64,000 bases of DNA from Candidatus Thorarchaeota archaeon (GTDB taxonomy: Archaea; Asgardarchaeota; Thorarchaeia; Thorarchaeales; Thorarchaeaceae): NCBI GenBank assembly GCA_003345545.1, contig PRDH01000081.1:1-64000 (forward strand), written 5' to 3'. Below, piece after piece: positions 32,876 through 42,216 of the stretch. The notes beneath the pieces are model-generated. The model saw nothing but the letters and a program-made list of their open reading frames with translations. It made no database searches and was not told the DNA's origin. Positions within the stretch are counted from its first letter, which is position 1, and every line of letters begins with the position of its first letter. A program made the translations under genes and the position numbers.

Positions 32876-34762
32876 CTACAACTTCAGTCGAAAGACGTAC
32901 TCCTCATCCTGTATCGAGATCTTGCTCTCTACAACCTTGCCCGTCTTATGGATGAAACGAATCATCGGTTGGTTCTGAGGATGCACAATGGCGATGAATG
33001 CCTCAACCCCCTTACTCTTTGCAATCCTCATCAGATGATTCAACAGGAATGTACCTATGCCCTTGCCTTGGTAGTCATCGTTTATGAGCAGAGCAAATTC
33101 AGCTTCGTTGGTGCTCCTGTCGAGGACGTATCTGCCTGCTCCAATAATCCGTTCAGTTTCGCCATCTGTATCCGACTTTATCACTGCTACAACACTGATA
33201 TCACGGGACTGGTCCACATTATAGAAGTCCTGGAGTGTCTGCCTTCTTAGACTCCTCAGCGGGGTGAGGAACCTGAAGTAGATACTCTCCTCGCTGAGCC
33301 CATAGAACAGCTCTTTGATTCGGTCAGTATCGTCAGGTCGGATAAGTCTAAAGTGTACATCAACTGGTCCCTCGGGACCTTTGAATCTCTCAGTCATCTC
33401 ATACTCGGAGGCAAAGTACGTTCCCTGTACTAGAAACGGGACCTGATCCTCAAAGACATAGCGCATCTTCTTTGCGGCCTCAAGGAGCTCATTTCGGAAC
33501 TTGGGGTGTGCAATAGCTATGAGGGATAATACACGTTCTCGGATAGTCTTCCCATACATGTTTGCCAGGCCATACTCCGTTATTATTACGTCTACATCTC
33601 CACGAGTAGTTACGACGCCGGCTCCCTCGCTCAGTTGCGGAACGATTCTTGACACTGTTCCATCAACAGCTGTGGAGGGCAAACAAATGATGGCCTTCCC
33701 TCCCACAGACCTCTTGGCTCCTCGAATGAAGTCAACTTGTCCTCCGATTCCACTGTAGAACCTGTGACCAATCGAGTCTGCACAGACCTGACCCGTGAGG
33801 TCGACCTCCAATGCGGAGTTTATTGCGATCATCTTTCTATTCTGCCCGATGACGTACGGGTCATTGACATACGCTGTGTCATGGAACTGGAAGAGAGGAT
33901 TGTCGTCAATGTACTCGTACAGCTTGCTAGACCCCATGGCGAAGCTCGCTATCACTTTTCCCTTGTTGATTGACTTCTTCTTGTTGGTCACAATACCAGC
34001 GTCTATCAGAGGAAGCAGGCTATCACTGAACATCTCTGTATGGATGCCCAAGTCTCGGACTCCCGAGTCCAAAAGGTTGTTACATACAGACTGTGGGAGT
34101 GCTCCAATTCCAAGCTCAAGAGTCGATTCATTCTCAACCAGTCTTGCTACATATTTACCAATGAGGTCTACTGTCTCTGTAATCTCATCACCTTGGAACT
34201 CTCTCAGTGGTTCGTTGAAGGGGACAAGATAGTCAATCTCTCGTATATCTACGAACGAGTCACCATGTGTTATTGGCATTTTGTCATTGACCTGTGCTAT
34301 GACGATATCAGCACTCTCGGAGGCAGCTTTTGTGATATCCACTGAGATACCCAGGGAACAGTATCCATAGCGGTCGGGTGGGCTAATCTGTATCATGGCG
34401 ACATCGAGAGGCATTCTCTTCTGTCTGAAGAGGTCAGGAATATCGGACAGCATCATGGGTGTATAGTCCGCGCGTCCCTCTGCGACTGCATCTCTGATGT
34501 TTGCGCTGACAAAGAACGTGTTGTGACGGAACTGGCTCTGGAATTTTGGATCTGCAGAAGGTGTATCTCCAAGAGTGAGAAGGTGTACAATCTCGTTGTC
34601 TGCCATCTGGTCGGCATGAGCTGCCAATTCTTGCACAAGATGATATGGTACGCCGCATCCCGTTCCCAAGAAGATTCTCGATCCTCGCCTAATCTTCTTG
34701 ATGGCCTTTGAGGCTGTCAGGATTTTGCTCTTGTATTGTTCAGTCCAATCAACCGCGACCAT
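32876..34762 (-). CDS. Acetyl-CoA hydrolase/CoA-transferase fused to a GNAT acetyltransferase domain
   Basis: 628 residues. Residues 1 to about 440 are an acyl-CoA hydrolase/CoA-transferase of the Cat1 or 4-hydroxybutyrate CoA-transferase type: GTGCGVPYHLVQEL at the start, the catalytic Glu in NSALEVDLTGQVCADS, and GGQVDFIRGA. Residues about 460-628 are a GNAT domain: FRLIRPDDTDRIKELF, AEFALLINDDYQGKGIGTFLLNHLM with the acetyl-CoA loop QGKGIG. The first half moves CoA between acids; the second could acetylate a lysine, perhaps on a metabolic enzyme, or sense acetyl-CoA. The gene is divergent from an OFA-family transporter that is followed by an acetyl-CoA synthetase. Same-frame fusion without stops. 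Confidence 0.9.
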   Translation of the reverse strand: MVAVDWTEQYKSKILTASKAIKKIRRGSRIFLGTGCGVPYHLVQELAAHADQMADNEIVHLLTLGDTPSADPKFQSQFRHNTFFVSANIRDAVAEGRADYTPMMLSDIPDLFRQKRMPLDVAMIQISPPDRYGYCSLGISVDITKAASESADIVIAQVNDKMPITHGDSFVDIREIDYLVPFNEPLREFQGDEITETVDLIGKYVARLVENESTLELGIGALPQSVCNNLLDSGVRDLGIHTEMFSDSLLPLIDAGIVTNKKKSINKGKVIASFAMGSSKLYEYIDDNPLFQFHDTAYVNDPYVIGQNRKMIAINSALEVDLTGQVCADSIGHRFYSGIGGQVDFIRGAKRSVGGKAIICLPSTAVDGTVSRIVPQLSEGAGVVTTRGDVDVIITEYGLANMYGKTIRERVLSLIAIAHPKFRNELLEAAKKMRYVFEDQVPFLVQGTYFASEYEMTERFKGPEGPVDVHFRLIRPDDTDRIKELFYGLSEESIYFRFLTPLRSLRRQTLQDFYNVDQSRDISVVAVIKSDTDGETERIIGAGRYVLDRSTNEAEFALLINDDYQGKGIGTFLLNHLMRIAKSKGVEAFIAIVHPQNQPMIRFIHKTGKVVESKISIQDEEYVFRLKL

Positions 34763-34931
34763 CGTAGTTTCCTCTGTGAATGTGCTTCTCCCTTAGGCTC
34801 GCTATATAGGCATTTCCACATGGCATACTAAGCAAAGGGCGGTTGATTGTGTACCTAGAAGACGGAAGACTTTTAGTGCAGAACTATTCGCAAGCGATGT
34901 AGTATCTGACACATTACTAGGTGGATATCAT

Positions 34932-36197
34932 ATGTCGGAAGAAAAGATAGGAAATCGAAACCTGGTCGTACTCGGCGCAATCATAGTACAGCTCTGCCTT
35001 GGATCTATCTATGCATGGGGGATATTTCAGAATGAGCTGTACAGGCTTGACGGCTTGTATGGATGGGATAAGTTGTGGTCTAATCTGCCATTTGCAGCTG
35101 GTCTTGCATCATTTGCGATTGTCATGATATATGCTGGTCGCAGACAAGACCGTGTAGGCCCCCGTAAGGTTGCCACACTTGGGGGTGTCCTACTAGGAAT
35201 AGGTGTAATCCTCTCTGGATTAGTTGACATACTTGGGTTCGGAGCTGATATGGTTCAAGGTACACTGTATCTGATAATCACCTATGGTATCGTTGGTGGT
35301 GCTGGAATTGGGTTTGCCTACGTCTGTCCAATTGCAGCTCTTGTAAAATGGTTCCCTGACAAAAAAGGATTCATGACCGGAATCGCAGTTGCTGGTTTTG
35401 GTGGCGGTGCATTGATTTTCAACTTTGTTGAACAGGGTCTAATCAGTTACTTTGGATATGTCATTGGATATCCATTGATGATTCTTGGAGCAATCTATCT
35501 CATATTCACAGTACTCGGTGCTCAACTGCTAGTCAATCCCCCGGTTGGTTGGCTTCCTCAGGGCTTCACACCTCCCGCAACAACAGCGGACGGCAAAGGT
35601 ACAGGATGCGTGCCAGGTGTAATGATTCGAACGAGTAGTTTTTGGGTTCTCTGGTTGATGTTCATCTTTGCTGCAACAGCTGGTCTGATGACCCTTGGCA
35701 ATGTTGTATCAGCAGCTAGAGGCATCGATCTGACCATCACAGCGTTCATCGCCGCTCTGATTCCAAGTATTATGGCAATCTTCAATGCAGCTGGAAGAAT
35801 AGTCTGGGGGACAGTTTCTGATAGGATTGGGAGAATCTCTACCTTCATCATGATGTTCTCGATTCTTGCCTTAGCTATGTTTGGACTTGCATTCATTCCA
35901 ACAGGGACTTCATGGATTGTGATCACTCTCATAGCATCTGTTGTAGGATTCTGCTTTGGAGGCAACTTTGCTCTATTCCCATCCGCAACAGCAGATTACT
36001 TCGGCTCTGCAAACGTTGGTAAAAACTACGGTGTCGTCTTCACTGCCTATGGAATTGCAGGAATTACTGGTGCTCTAGTTGCAGGCACATTTGGTCAAGC
36101 CTTCGGCTACTCAATGGCCTTTCTTGTAACAGGAATTCTTGCCGTTATAGCAGTACTACTGACTTTCGCTCTAAAATCGTGCAGAAAGAATGCATAA
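34932..36197 (+). CDS. MFS transporter of the oxalate/formate antiporter (OFA) family
   Basis: 421 residues with 12 predicted helices. The family opening LGAIIVQLCLGSIYAWGIFQNEL and the loop YAGRRQDRVGPRKVATLGG (MFS motif A) are typical. The segment YGIVGGAGIGFAYVCPIAALVKWFPDKKG is a signature of OFA proteins. Members exchange or take up small carboxylates such as oxalate, formate or other monocarboxylates. The start has AGGTGG seven bases upstream. It sits between the CoA-transferase-GNAT gene (divergent) and the acetyl-CoA synthetase (same strand), which points to a carboxylate substrate. A strong hairpin terminator follows, so the synthetase is transcribed separately. Confidence 0.88.
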   Translation: MSEEKIGNRNLVVLGAIIVQLCLGSIYAWGIFQNELYRLDGLYGWDKLWSNLPFAAGLASFAIVMIYAGRRQDRVGPRKVATLGGVLLGIGVILSGLVDILGFGADMVQGTLYLIITYGIVGGAGIGFAYVCPIAALVKWFPDKKGFMTGIAVAGFGGGALIFNFVEQGLISYFGYVIGYPLMILGAIYLIFTVLGAQLLVNPPVGWLPQGFTPPATTADGKGTGCVPGVMIRTSSFWVLWLMFIFAATAGLMTLGNVVSAARGIDLTITAFIAALIPSIMAIFNAAGRIVWGTVSDRIGRISTFIMMFSILALAMFGLAFIPTGTSWIVITLIASVVGFCFGGNFALFPSATADYFGSANVGKNYGVVFTAYGIAGITGALVAGTFGQAFGYSMAFLVTGILAVIAVLLTFALKSCRKNA

Positions 36198-36208
36198 TCA
36201 GTACCATG

Positions 36209-36254
36209 AGAGGTCAGAGGATGTGAATTCTCCGACCTCTTGTCACTCTTTTTT
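36209..36254 (+). terminator. Hairpin and T-run terminator after the OFA transporter
   Basis: Inverted repeat AGAGGTC / GACCTCT with an 18-base spacer that can pair partly, followed eight bases later by six Ts. It lies 11 bases after the transporter stop and before the acetyl-CoA synthetase gene. Confidence 0.6.
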
Positions 36255-36355
36255 GGGAACTAACCCTCTGAACAATTTCCGTTCCGATTGGACAAGCTTC
36301 ATATAGTACATTTCTTGTGGCCGGTCAAATCATCTACCGGATTTGGTGACCGATT

Positions 36356-38344
36356 TTGTCAACAGATAAGAAGATTACAGTTTACAGCCAAGAGGAAAGG
36401 CATTTTCCACCTCCAAAGAGCTTCTCCAAGAAGGCTTACATAAAGAGCCAAGAAGAGCGGATGAAGATGTGGAAGGAGTCTATAGAAAAGCCTGACACCT
36501 TCTGGCTAAAGGCAGCAAAGGAATTGTGTTACTGGAAGAAGGAGCCGACCAAGGCTCTCGATTGGAAGGACCCCAAGAATGCAGTATTCACGTGGTTCGA
36601 AGACGGTGTGACCAACATGGCTTACAACTGTCTTGACAAGCATGTGAAAGCAGGTAAGGGCGATCAGATTGCACTCATCTGGCAGGGCGAGCCTTTGGAT
36701 GAGTCAAGGACCTTCACCTACAAACAGCTTCTCAGCGAGGTCAACAAGGCTGCGAATATTCTGAAGAGCCTCGGGGTCAAGAAGGGCGACAGAGTCACGA
36801 TCTATCTCCCGATGATTCCTGAGCTCGGAATCATCATGCTTGCATGTGTGAGGATTGGCGCGGTCCACAGCGTCGTCTTTGGCGGGTTCAGTGCTGATTC
36901 CTTGGTGGATAGGATTACAGACTCTCAAGGCAAGGTCCTAGTCACGGCTGATGGTTACTACCGCAGTGGCAAGGTTGTCCCACAAAAGGCAGGTGCTGAC
37001 AAAGCACTCGAATCTGTTCCTGTGGTAGAGAAGGTTCTTGTTATCAAGAGAGTTGGAATCGACGTTCCATGGGTCAAGGGCAGAGATGTCTGGTACCATG
37101 AAGAGCAAGCAAAAGTCAATGACAAGTGTGAGACCGAGTGGATGAAGGCTGAAGATCCCCTATTCATCCTCTATACTTCAGGTTCTACTGGCAAACCAAA
37201 GGGTGTGCTTCACACACTTGCGGGATTCATGGTCTACACAACTCAATCCTTTCTCTATATCTTTGACTGGCACCCTGGAGATGTCTACTGGTGTACTGCT
37301 GACATCGGCTGGATTACAGGTCATTCCTACATCTTGTATGGCCCTCTCTCAGCTGGAGCGACAACTCTGATGTATGAGTCGGTACCTACATACCCTGACA
37401 ATGACCGCTTCTGGCATGAAGTAGAACACTGGAAAGTGAACGAGTTCTACACGGCTCCTACTGCACTTCGTGCACTAATGAGATTCGGTGATGGCCCCGT
37501 ACTGAAGCACAATCTGTCAAGCCTGAAACTTCTCGGGACCGTTGGTGAGCCAATCAATCCGGAGGCCTGGATGTGGTATCATAGGGTAGTTGGCAAAGAG
37601 AAATGCCCGATTGTTGACACCTACTGGCAGACTGAAACGGGTGGTGTGATTCTCACACCTCTACCTGGTGCAACGTCAACAATCCCCGGTTCAGCCACTT
37701 TCCCCTACTTTGGTCTTGAGCCCCTCATCGTTGCCGAAGACGGAGTACCCGTAGGTCCAAACGAGGGTGGCTATCTCTGCTTCAAGAAACCTTGGCCAGG
37801 TCTCATGAGGACTGTCTATGGCAACCACAAACGATTCATCGAAACTTACTGGGTCCAGTTCAAGAACCCCGAAGACAAGAAGCCGATGTACTACACTGGT
37901 GATGGCGCTCGATTCAACCAAGATGGCTACTACTTTGTTATGGGCCGTCTAGACGATGTCTTGAAAGTTTCCGGCCATAGACTCGGAACTGCAGAGATTG
38001 AGTCTTCACTCGTCAAGCATCCTGCTGTTGCGGAGTGTGCAGTTGTTGGATTCCCACACGAGATCAAGGGAGAAGACATCTACTGCTTCGTGACCCTCAA
38101 GGTGGGTGTTGAGAAGACTGATGCGCTCCGTCAGGAACTCAAGAACCACGTTCGTAATGATGTAGGCCCCATCGCAACCCCGGCCAAGATACAGTTTGCA
38201 GATGCTTTACCCAAGACTCGCTCCGGCAAGATCATGCGCCGCATTCTGAAGCGCATTGCTGCGGGTCAGATAGACGATCTCGGTGATGTCACCACGTTGG
38301 CAGACCCATCAGTCGTCGATACCTTAGTCAGTGAGCGTCAGTAG
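36356..38344 (+). CDS. acs: Acetyl-CoA synthetase (AMP-forming)
   Basis: 662 residues, the full ACS length. Acetate + ATP + CoA gives acetyl-CoA. The ATP loop YTSGSTGKPKG is near residue 275, the acetate-pocket region WWxTE appears as DTYWQTETGG, then YTGDGARFNQDGYYFVMGRLDDVLKVSGHRLGTAEIES (motifs A5-A8), and the C-terminal lysine motif TRSGKIMRR at about 630 supplies the catalytic Lys that is acetylation-controlled in many organisms. The start is a TTG with GGTGA six bases upstream. The neighbouring CoA-transferase carries a GNAT domain, which could plausibly acetylate that lysine (inference). Confidence 0.95.
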   Translation: MSTDKKITVYSQEERHFPPPKSFSKKAYIKSQEERMKMWKESIEKPDTFWLKAAKELCYWKKEPTKALDWKDPKNAVFTWFEDGVTNMAYNCLDKHVKAGKGDQIALIWQGEPLDESRTFTYKQLLSEVNKAANILKSLGVKKGDRVTIYLPMIPELGIIMLACVRIGAVHSVVFGGFSADSLVDRITDSQGKVLVTADGYYRSGKVVPQKAGADKALESVPVVEKVLVIKRVGIDVPWVKGRDVWYHEEQAKVNDKCETEWMKAEDPLFILYTSGSTGKPKGVLHTLAGFMVYTTQSFLYIFDWHPGDVYWCTADIGWITGHSYILYGPLSAGATTLMYESVPTYPDNDRFWHEVEHWKVNEFYTAPTALRALMRFGDGPVLKHNLSSLKLLGTVGEPINPEAWMWYHRVVGKEKCPIVDTYWQTETGGVILTPLPGATSTIPGSATFPYFGLEPLIVAEDGVPVGPNEGGYLCFKKPWPGLMRTVYGNHKRFIETYWVQFKNPEDKKPMYYTGDGARFNQDGYYFVMGRLDDVLKVSGHRLGTAEIESSLVKHPAVAECAVVGFPHEIKGEDIYCFVTLKVGVEKTDALRQELKNHVRNDVGPIATPAKIQFADALPKTRSGKIMRRILKRIAAGQIDDLGDVTTLADPSVVDTLVSERQ

Positions 38345-38360
38345 TAATTCGCTATTTTAC

Positions 38361-38395
38361 GAGAGACCTACAAAGGTCTCTCGAGTTCTTCTTTT
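38361..38395 (+). terminator. Strong hairpin terminator after acs
   Basis: A perfect 9-base stem, GAGAGACCT / AGGTCTCTC, with a 4-base ACAA loop, is followed by a TTCTTCTTTTTC tract. It begins 17 bases after the acs stop. The rest of the gap to 38704 has no supported gene. Confidence 0.75.
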
Positions 38396-38704
38396 TCAGA
38401 GTGATCACATGTTTCGACAACGCTCGGCTATCGAGCGGGTTCAGTCAGAGTTTCCGAGAAGGATAATGACCATTGATATACGCATCATCTCAAAGTCCGT
38501 GTCTACTACTGTATCTGACAAGAGATAAGCTACCAGACGGTCTTGGGACGTCTCAGAACGTTTCTTCCAATGATTTCTCTTTTGAGTTCGGCAATCACGA
38601 TACTCGTTCTTGGAAGCGTAGATGTGCTGCAATACTCTGCTGGTTTGGGGAAAACCATGACACCTCTCAAGCATTGGATTGAACATGGTGTTCGATACTG
38701 ATGT

Positions 38705-40801
38705 CTACTTGCAGATTTCGCCATACTTCCTCTTGAAGTTCGCAGCCATCTCCGGAAAACCATACTTGACCCAGGCTCTGTACGCCAAATCGAATGTTTC
38801 CCTTGCCAGTTGAGGGTACTTCTTGTTGTCCAGTCGCTTGCACGCGTCCATTAGTATCCCTACATACTGGCTCGACATCATGGCTACCTCGTAGTCGTAT
38901 TTTGTTGGGTCTTGAACTGCAATTCGGTTGAGTGCAATCACCCTGTCTACGACTTCTTCCAACTCCTTCGCCTTCAAGGACCCCGTGACCAGAGAGGCAT
39001 GAAAACTAGCAGACATTATATCATCCCTGCAGATTATGCCCCTAGAAACAAACCACTCTTGGGTGTCCAATATGACCTCCACGCATCTCTTGAGAACTAC
39101 TATCCTCTCATCGCGCTTGAGCAGCCTTGCAGCAAGCGCAGTCAGTGCAGTTACTGCATTTCCGAGGCTTGTGGCATAGGCCTCTGGTTTTGTTATCTGT
39201 TCTGCGTCAATCGTATTGACGTCAAGCGATTTCATAGCGATATAGATCAGACGCGTTTCATCTTCAGATAAGATGTCTGCCCTTGTAAGAATCGGACTAA
39301 GAGAATTCGCAACTACGAATACCGAGAATTGCACCTGTGCCTTCTGCCATTCTCCGTCTATGGTACTATAGATATCCAAGAGAAACTCTAATGATTGATT
39401 CAGATGCTGTTCGCGAGCATCGCCAGTTGCCAAGAAGTAGTACTCTGCGTAAGCAACACCTAGACTCTGGAATACACTATCTAGTGTGTAGTTGAAGATG
39501 GGAATCTCAGTTGTCAGTAGGCTCCTGAAGTAGTCTCGATACAACATGAGGACTTCCTCGAGTATCTTCCTGCGTTCGTCTATTGTGAGCACAGGGGATT
39601 CAGCCAGGGCGGTAAGAATCGCGATGTAATTCTGCAGCTTCAGAGAAGCTGTGACACCAATCTCGATTCCCTTTCCCTCTTTCTTTAACTCCCATAACAG
39701 ATCCGGGTCAAGCACCCAGTTGATATTTCCAAGGATACCTGTAATCTTCGACTTATATGCTCCTAACTCGTCACGAAAACCATCATAGCTTGTGATTGAG
39801 TAGAGTTTTTTGAATAACTTGCCTCGTTCATCAATAGCCTCAATGAATGTACAATACACATCTGACTTCTCTCTATACATATCGAGTATTCTCGCGGCGA
39901 ACTCCGGGTAATCTACAACTCTCACATCAAAAAACAGAAAACCAAGTAGAAGATGCTCATCATCATTCCTGAACTCAAAATGCTTCACTGCCTCTCTGAA
40001 TGCCCGAGAGTAATCAGCAGGAATGAGGTCCCCAGCTGTAAAGCCTACGAGTGTCCGGGCAAGATCTGTGAAAGGATAGTCCTGTGGAAGAGCTGCGGCA
40101 ATTCTCTTCAGTTCTGCCATCGGAGGTGAAACCGCCTTAGTCATGGTATGCGTCAATGCACCCATCTTGAGACAGAAGACGCTGGCCAGTGCCCCCTCTT
40201 GACTCATCGCCACAGCACATGCTCTATCGAACTCTCCCTGAAGGGCCAATTCAAGTGCATCATCGAGAGTTCCCTTCGCTTTTGTCTTGAGATTATTCCA
40301 CTTCTCAATGGATTCTGCCCTACTGAAAAGTGACTCCACGTCCTGAAGAGCCTTGGAGAGTTTCTTATCTTGCATCAAGACCTTCAGTGTGGGATTCCAG
40401 ATGCCGTATATTGTTTCCGCGAATCCTGTTTCAATGTGATCTCGTGTATAGGTATGAAGAATCTGATCAATTGTCCTTGTGTGAGTGTCACCCACTAATC
40501 CATCTGCTGCCACTAAGTCCGAGTCATCAATTGCATCTGCTATCACTCGGAGGAGGCTATCCATGTAGTCTTCTGCCCTGTCTACAAGTGCGACAACTGT
40601 GTAGCCCTTCTTGCACTCCGTCACAATCAGAGTGTTCTCCCTAAAACCCAGCTTTCTGACCTCTCCGCTCCCTATGACATTACTCAGTGCCTTTGCAGCC
40701 TCTATCAGGGGGCCAAGGATCATCTCACCATCTGCATCCATTGAGCTCTTGATCTTGATAGGGACGCCGCCTGTGGTCAGGACACCGATGAGCCGAATCA
40801 T
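38705..40801 (-). CDS. Large helical protein with a probable longin-like N-terminal domain
   Basis: 698 residues. The first 100 or so look like a longin/roadblock-type profilin fold: a strand IRLIGVLTTGGVPIKI, a loop, the helix LIEAAKALSNVIGS, then strands RKLGFRENTLIVTE and YTVVALVDRAEDYMDSLLRVI. That strand-strand-helix-strand-strand plan is what eukaryotic trafficking proteins and Asgard homologs share. The remaining 580 residues are almost wholly helical, in pairs of 15-20 residues, like a solenoid. No membrane helix or enzyme motif. Start has AGGAGTG nearby. It stands alone. I infer a small-GTPase or vesicle-tether partner role from fold only; an archaeal-specific scaffold is equally possible. 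Confidence 0.6.
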   Translation of the reverse strand: MIRLIGVLTTGGVPIKIKSSMDADGEMILGPLIEAAKALSNVIGSGEVRKLGFRENTLIVTECKKGYTVVALVDRAEDYMDSLLRVIADAIDDSDLVAADGLVGDTHTRTIDQILHTYTRDHIETGFAETIYGIWNPTLKVLMQDKKLSKALQDVESLFSRAESIEKWNNLKTKAKGTLDDALELALQGEFDRACAVAMSQEGALASVFCLKMGALTHTMTKAVSPPMAELKRIAAALPQDYPFTDLARTLVGFTAGDLIPADYSRAFREAVKHFEFRNDDEHLLLGFLFFDVRVVDYPEFAARILDMYREKSDVYCTFIEAIDERGKLFKKLYSITSYDGFRDELGAYKSKITGILGNINWVLDPDLLWELKKEGKGIEIGVTASLKLQNYIAILTALAESPVLTIDERRKILEEVLMLYRDYFRSLLTTEIPIFNYTLDSVFQSLGVAYAEYYFLATGDAREQHLNQSLEFLLDIYSTIDGEWQKAQVQFSVFVVANSLSPILTRADILSEDETRLIYIAMKSLDVNTIDAEQITKPEAYATSLGNAVTALTALAARLLKRDERIVVLKRCVEVILDTQEWFVSRGIICRDDIMSASFHASLVTGSLKAKELEEVVDRVIALNRIAVQDPTKYDYEVAMMSSQYVGILMDACKRLDNKKYPQLARETFDLAYRAWVKYGFPEMAANFKRKYGEICK

Positions 40802-41045
40802 ATGGGCACTCCTCTATAGACCTCTCTACATACTATAGCATGTGAAAAGGGTTCTTACGACTTAGTGCTGTGACTCAGTCTACTGATGCTAATACTCCTT
40901 CAGAATCCGGAGAAAAACAGGCATAGCTCTTGAAGCAAGCCTGATCATGCAATGATTCGGCATCATTTCCCTCTGGCGGGAGTCTTAAATATCGCAATTG
41001 AATTCAGAAGGTATTACTCTCCCGAAGACTGAATTGAATACGGCG

Positions 41046-41921
41046 ATGAAAATGTGTCAATGGTGTTTCAAACACGGCGATGGCGGCAAGTGGTACAACA
41101 ATGCCCGGCTCTACCGGAACGAACTGGCTGATGAGTATAATGCGAGTGAGTACCTGCAGGAACAGTGGAAGAACATGGAAACCCTCTTTATTCGTAAGAT
41201 TATGGGATTCAACTCCATTGGCCTAGGTTACAAGATGCAGATGCCAATCATAGGGCGAGTCATTCGCAAGGTCGTTGAGGCTCAGATACATAGTGAGAAG
41301 AAGAACAGAAATCCAGTACGTGCCGACGGCCACTTCGGACAGGTTGTCCCCCTCGAAGATGCTCAGCACATCCTTGGGAATCTTGCGGCTGAACCTATCA
41401 TCAAGAACTACTGTGTCTGCAGATGGATGCAGAGAGGAGTAAAGGATGCAGTCTGCATCAACTTCGGTCAGTTGTCAGGGATAATTGAGAAATGCACGCG
41501 ATATATCCCTGAGGGCGTGAAGTATAAACTCGACCGTGAAGAAGCAATCCAAGCGCTTCAAGAGCAGAACCAAAAAGGCTACGTTGCGACGGTCTGGTTC
41601 CAACCAATACCCTACATCAATGCGGTCTGTTCCTGTGAGAGTCCCGAGTGCGGAGGTCTCAGACTGAGAAACGACTTCAATCTGAGGACCGTGTACAAGG
41701 GTGAGTACGTCATCAACATTGATATTGACAAATGCCAAGGCTGCCAGTCGTGCGTCAAGATGTGTCAGTTCAGCGCGCTCAGATATCTTCCATCTGTGAA
41801 GCGGACCATTGTAGACCTAGACAAGTGTTTTGGGTGTGGTGTCTGTCGGCATGCATGTAAGCATGATGCGCTCAGCTTAGTCCCGAGAGAGTCTGTCCCC
41901 GGGCAAGCCGGGAGGTACTGA
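41046..41921 (+). CDS. Iron-sulfur protein with two [4Fe-4S] ferredoxin motifs and extra Cys motifs
   Basis: 291 residues from ATG 41046; a TATA-like CTTAAATA about 60 bases upstream favours this over the ORF track's TTG. The C-terminal 70 residues hold two classic clusters, CQGCQSCVKMC and CFGCGVCRHAC. Earlier, CVCRW and later CSCESPECGG resemble the cysteine-rich part of archaeal Fe-S proteins found near redox complexes, and MCQWC starts the protein. The middle has no catalytic motif. It is probably an electron-transfer subunit or adaptor, and the next gene is another ferredoxin 10 bases on. The redox partner is unknown. Confidence 0.75.
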   Translation: MKMCQWCFKHGDGGKWYNNARLYRNELADEYNASEYLQEQWKNMETLFIRKIMGFNSIGLGYKMQMPIIGRVIRKVVEAQIHSEKKNRNPVRADGHFGQVVPLEDAQHILGNLAAEPIIKNYCVCRWMQRGVKDAVCINFGQLSGIIEKCTRYIPEGVKYKLDREEAIQALQEQNQKGYVATVWFQPIPYINAVCSCESPECGGLRLRNDFNLRTVYKGEYVINIDIDKCQGCQSCVKMCQFSALRYLPSVKRTIVDLDKCFGCGVCRHACKHDALSLVPRESVPGQAGRY

Positions 41922-41931
41922 GGTGTGTGAA

Positions 41932-42216
41932 ATGGTCAAGAGAACGAGCATCAAGATTGACTATTCCAAATGTCATAGTGGAGCTAGCACAGACCCGCGC
42001 GAGTGCAGAAAATGTCTCTTTGTCTGTGACCCCGCAGTATATCTGATGCATCCGACGTTGGAGAACCACCCAGACCCCTATAATCCTGAGATCTGGCGCA
42101 TTGACGCGATTTGGCTCTCAAAATGCACTGGATGCATGAAATGTGTCGAAGTCTGCCCGGAGAAAGCAATCACAGTGAAACCTGGAGACTCGCTCATGAC
42201 GATCAGGGGATACTGA
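41932..42216 (+). CDS. Small ferredoxin-like Fe-S protein
   Basis: 94 residues from ATG 41932, with AGGTG seven bases upstream. It carries one complete [4Fe-4S] motif, CTGCMKCVEVCPEKAI, near the C-terminus, and a second, looser set CHSGASTDPRECRKCLFVC in the N-terminal half, with a long insert like polyferredoxin subunits of oxidoreductases. It follows the larger Fe-S gene by 10 bases, so the two are co-translated and likely share one electron-transfer chain. Its end overlaps the convergent PEP-synthase-like gene by 14 bases. Confidence 0.82.
   Translation: MVKRTSIKIDYSKCHSGASTDPRECRKCLFVCDPAVYLMHPTLENHPDPYNPEIWRIDAIWLSKCTGCMKCVEVCPEKAITVKPGDSLMTIRGY

Noticed and set aside
38441-38763. Short frames on both strands between acs and the longin-like gene
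   Set aside because: Overlapping, no conserved pattern; the region is better read as terminator plus spacer.
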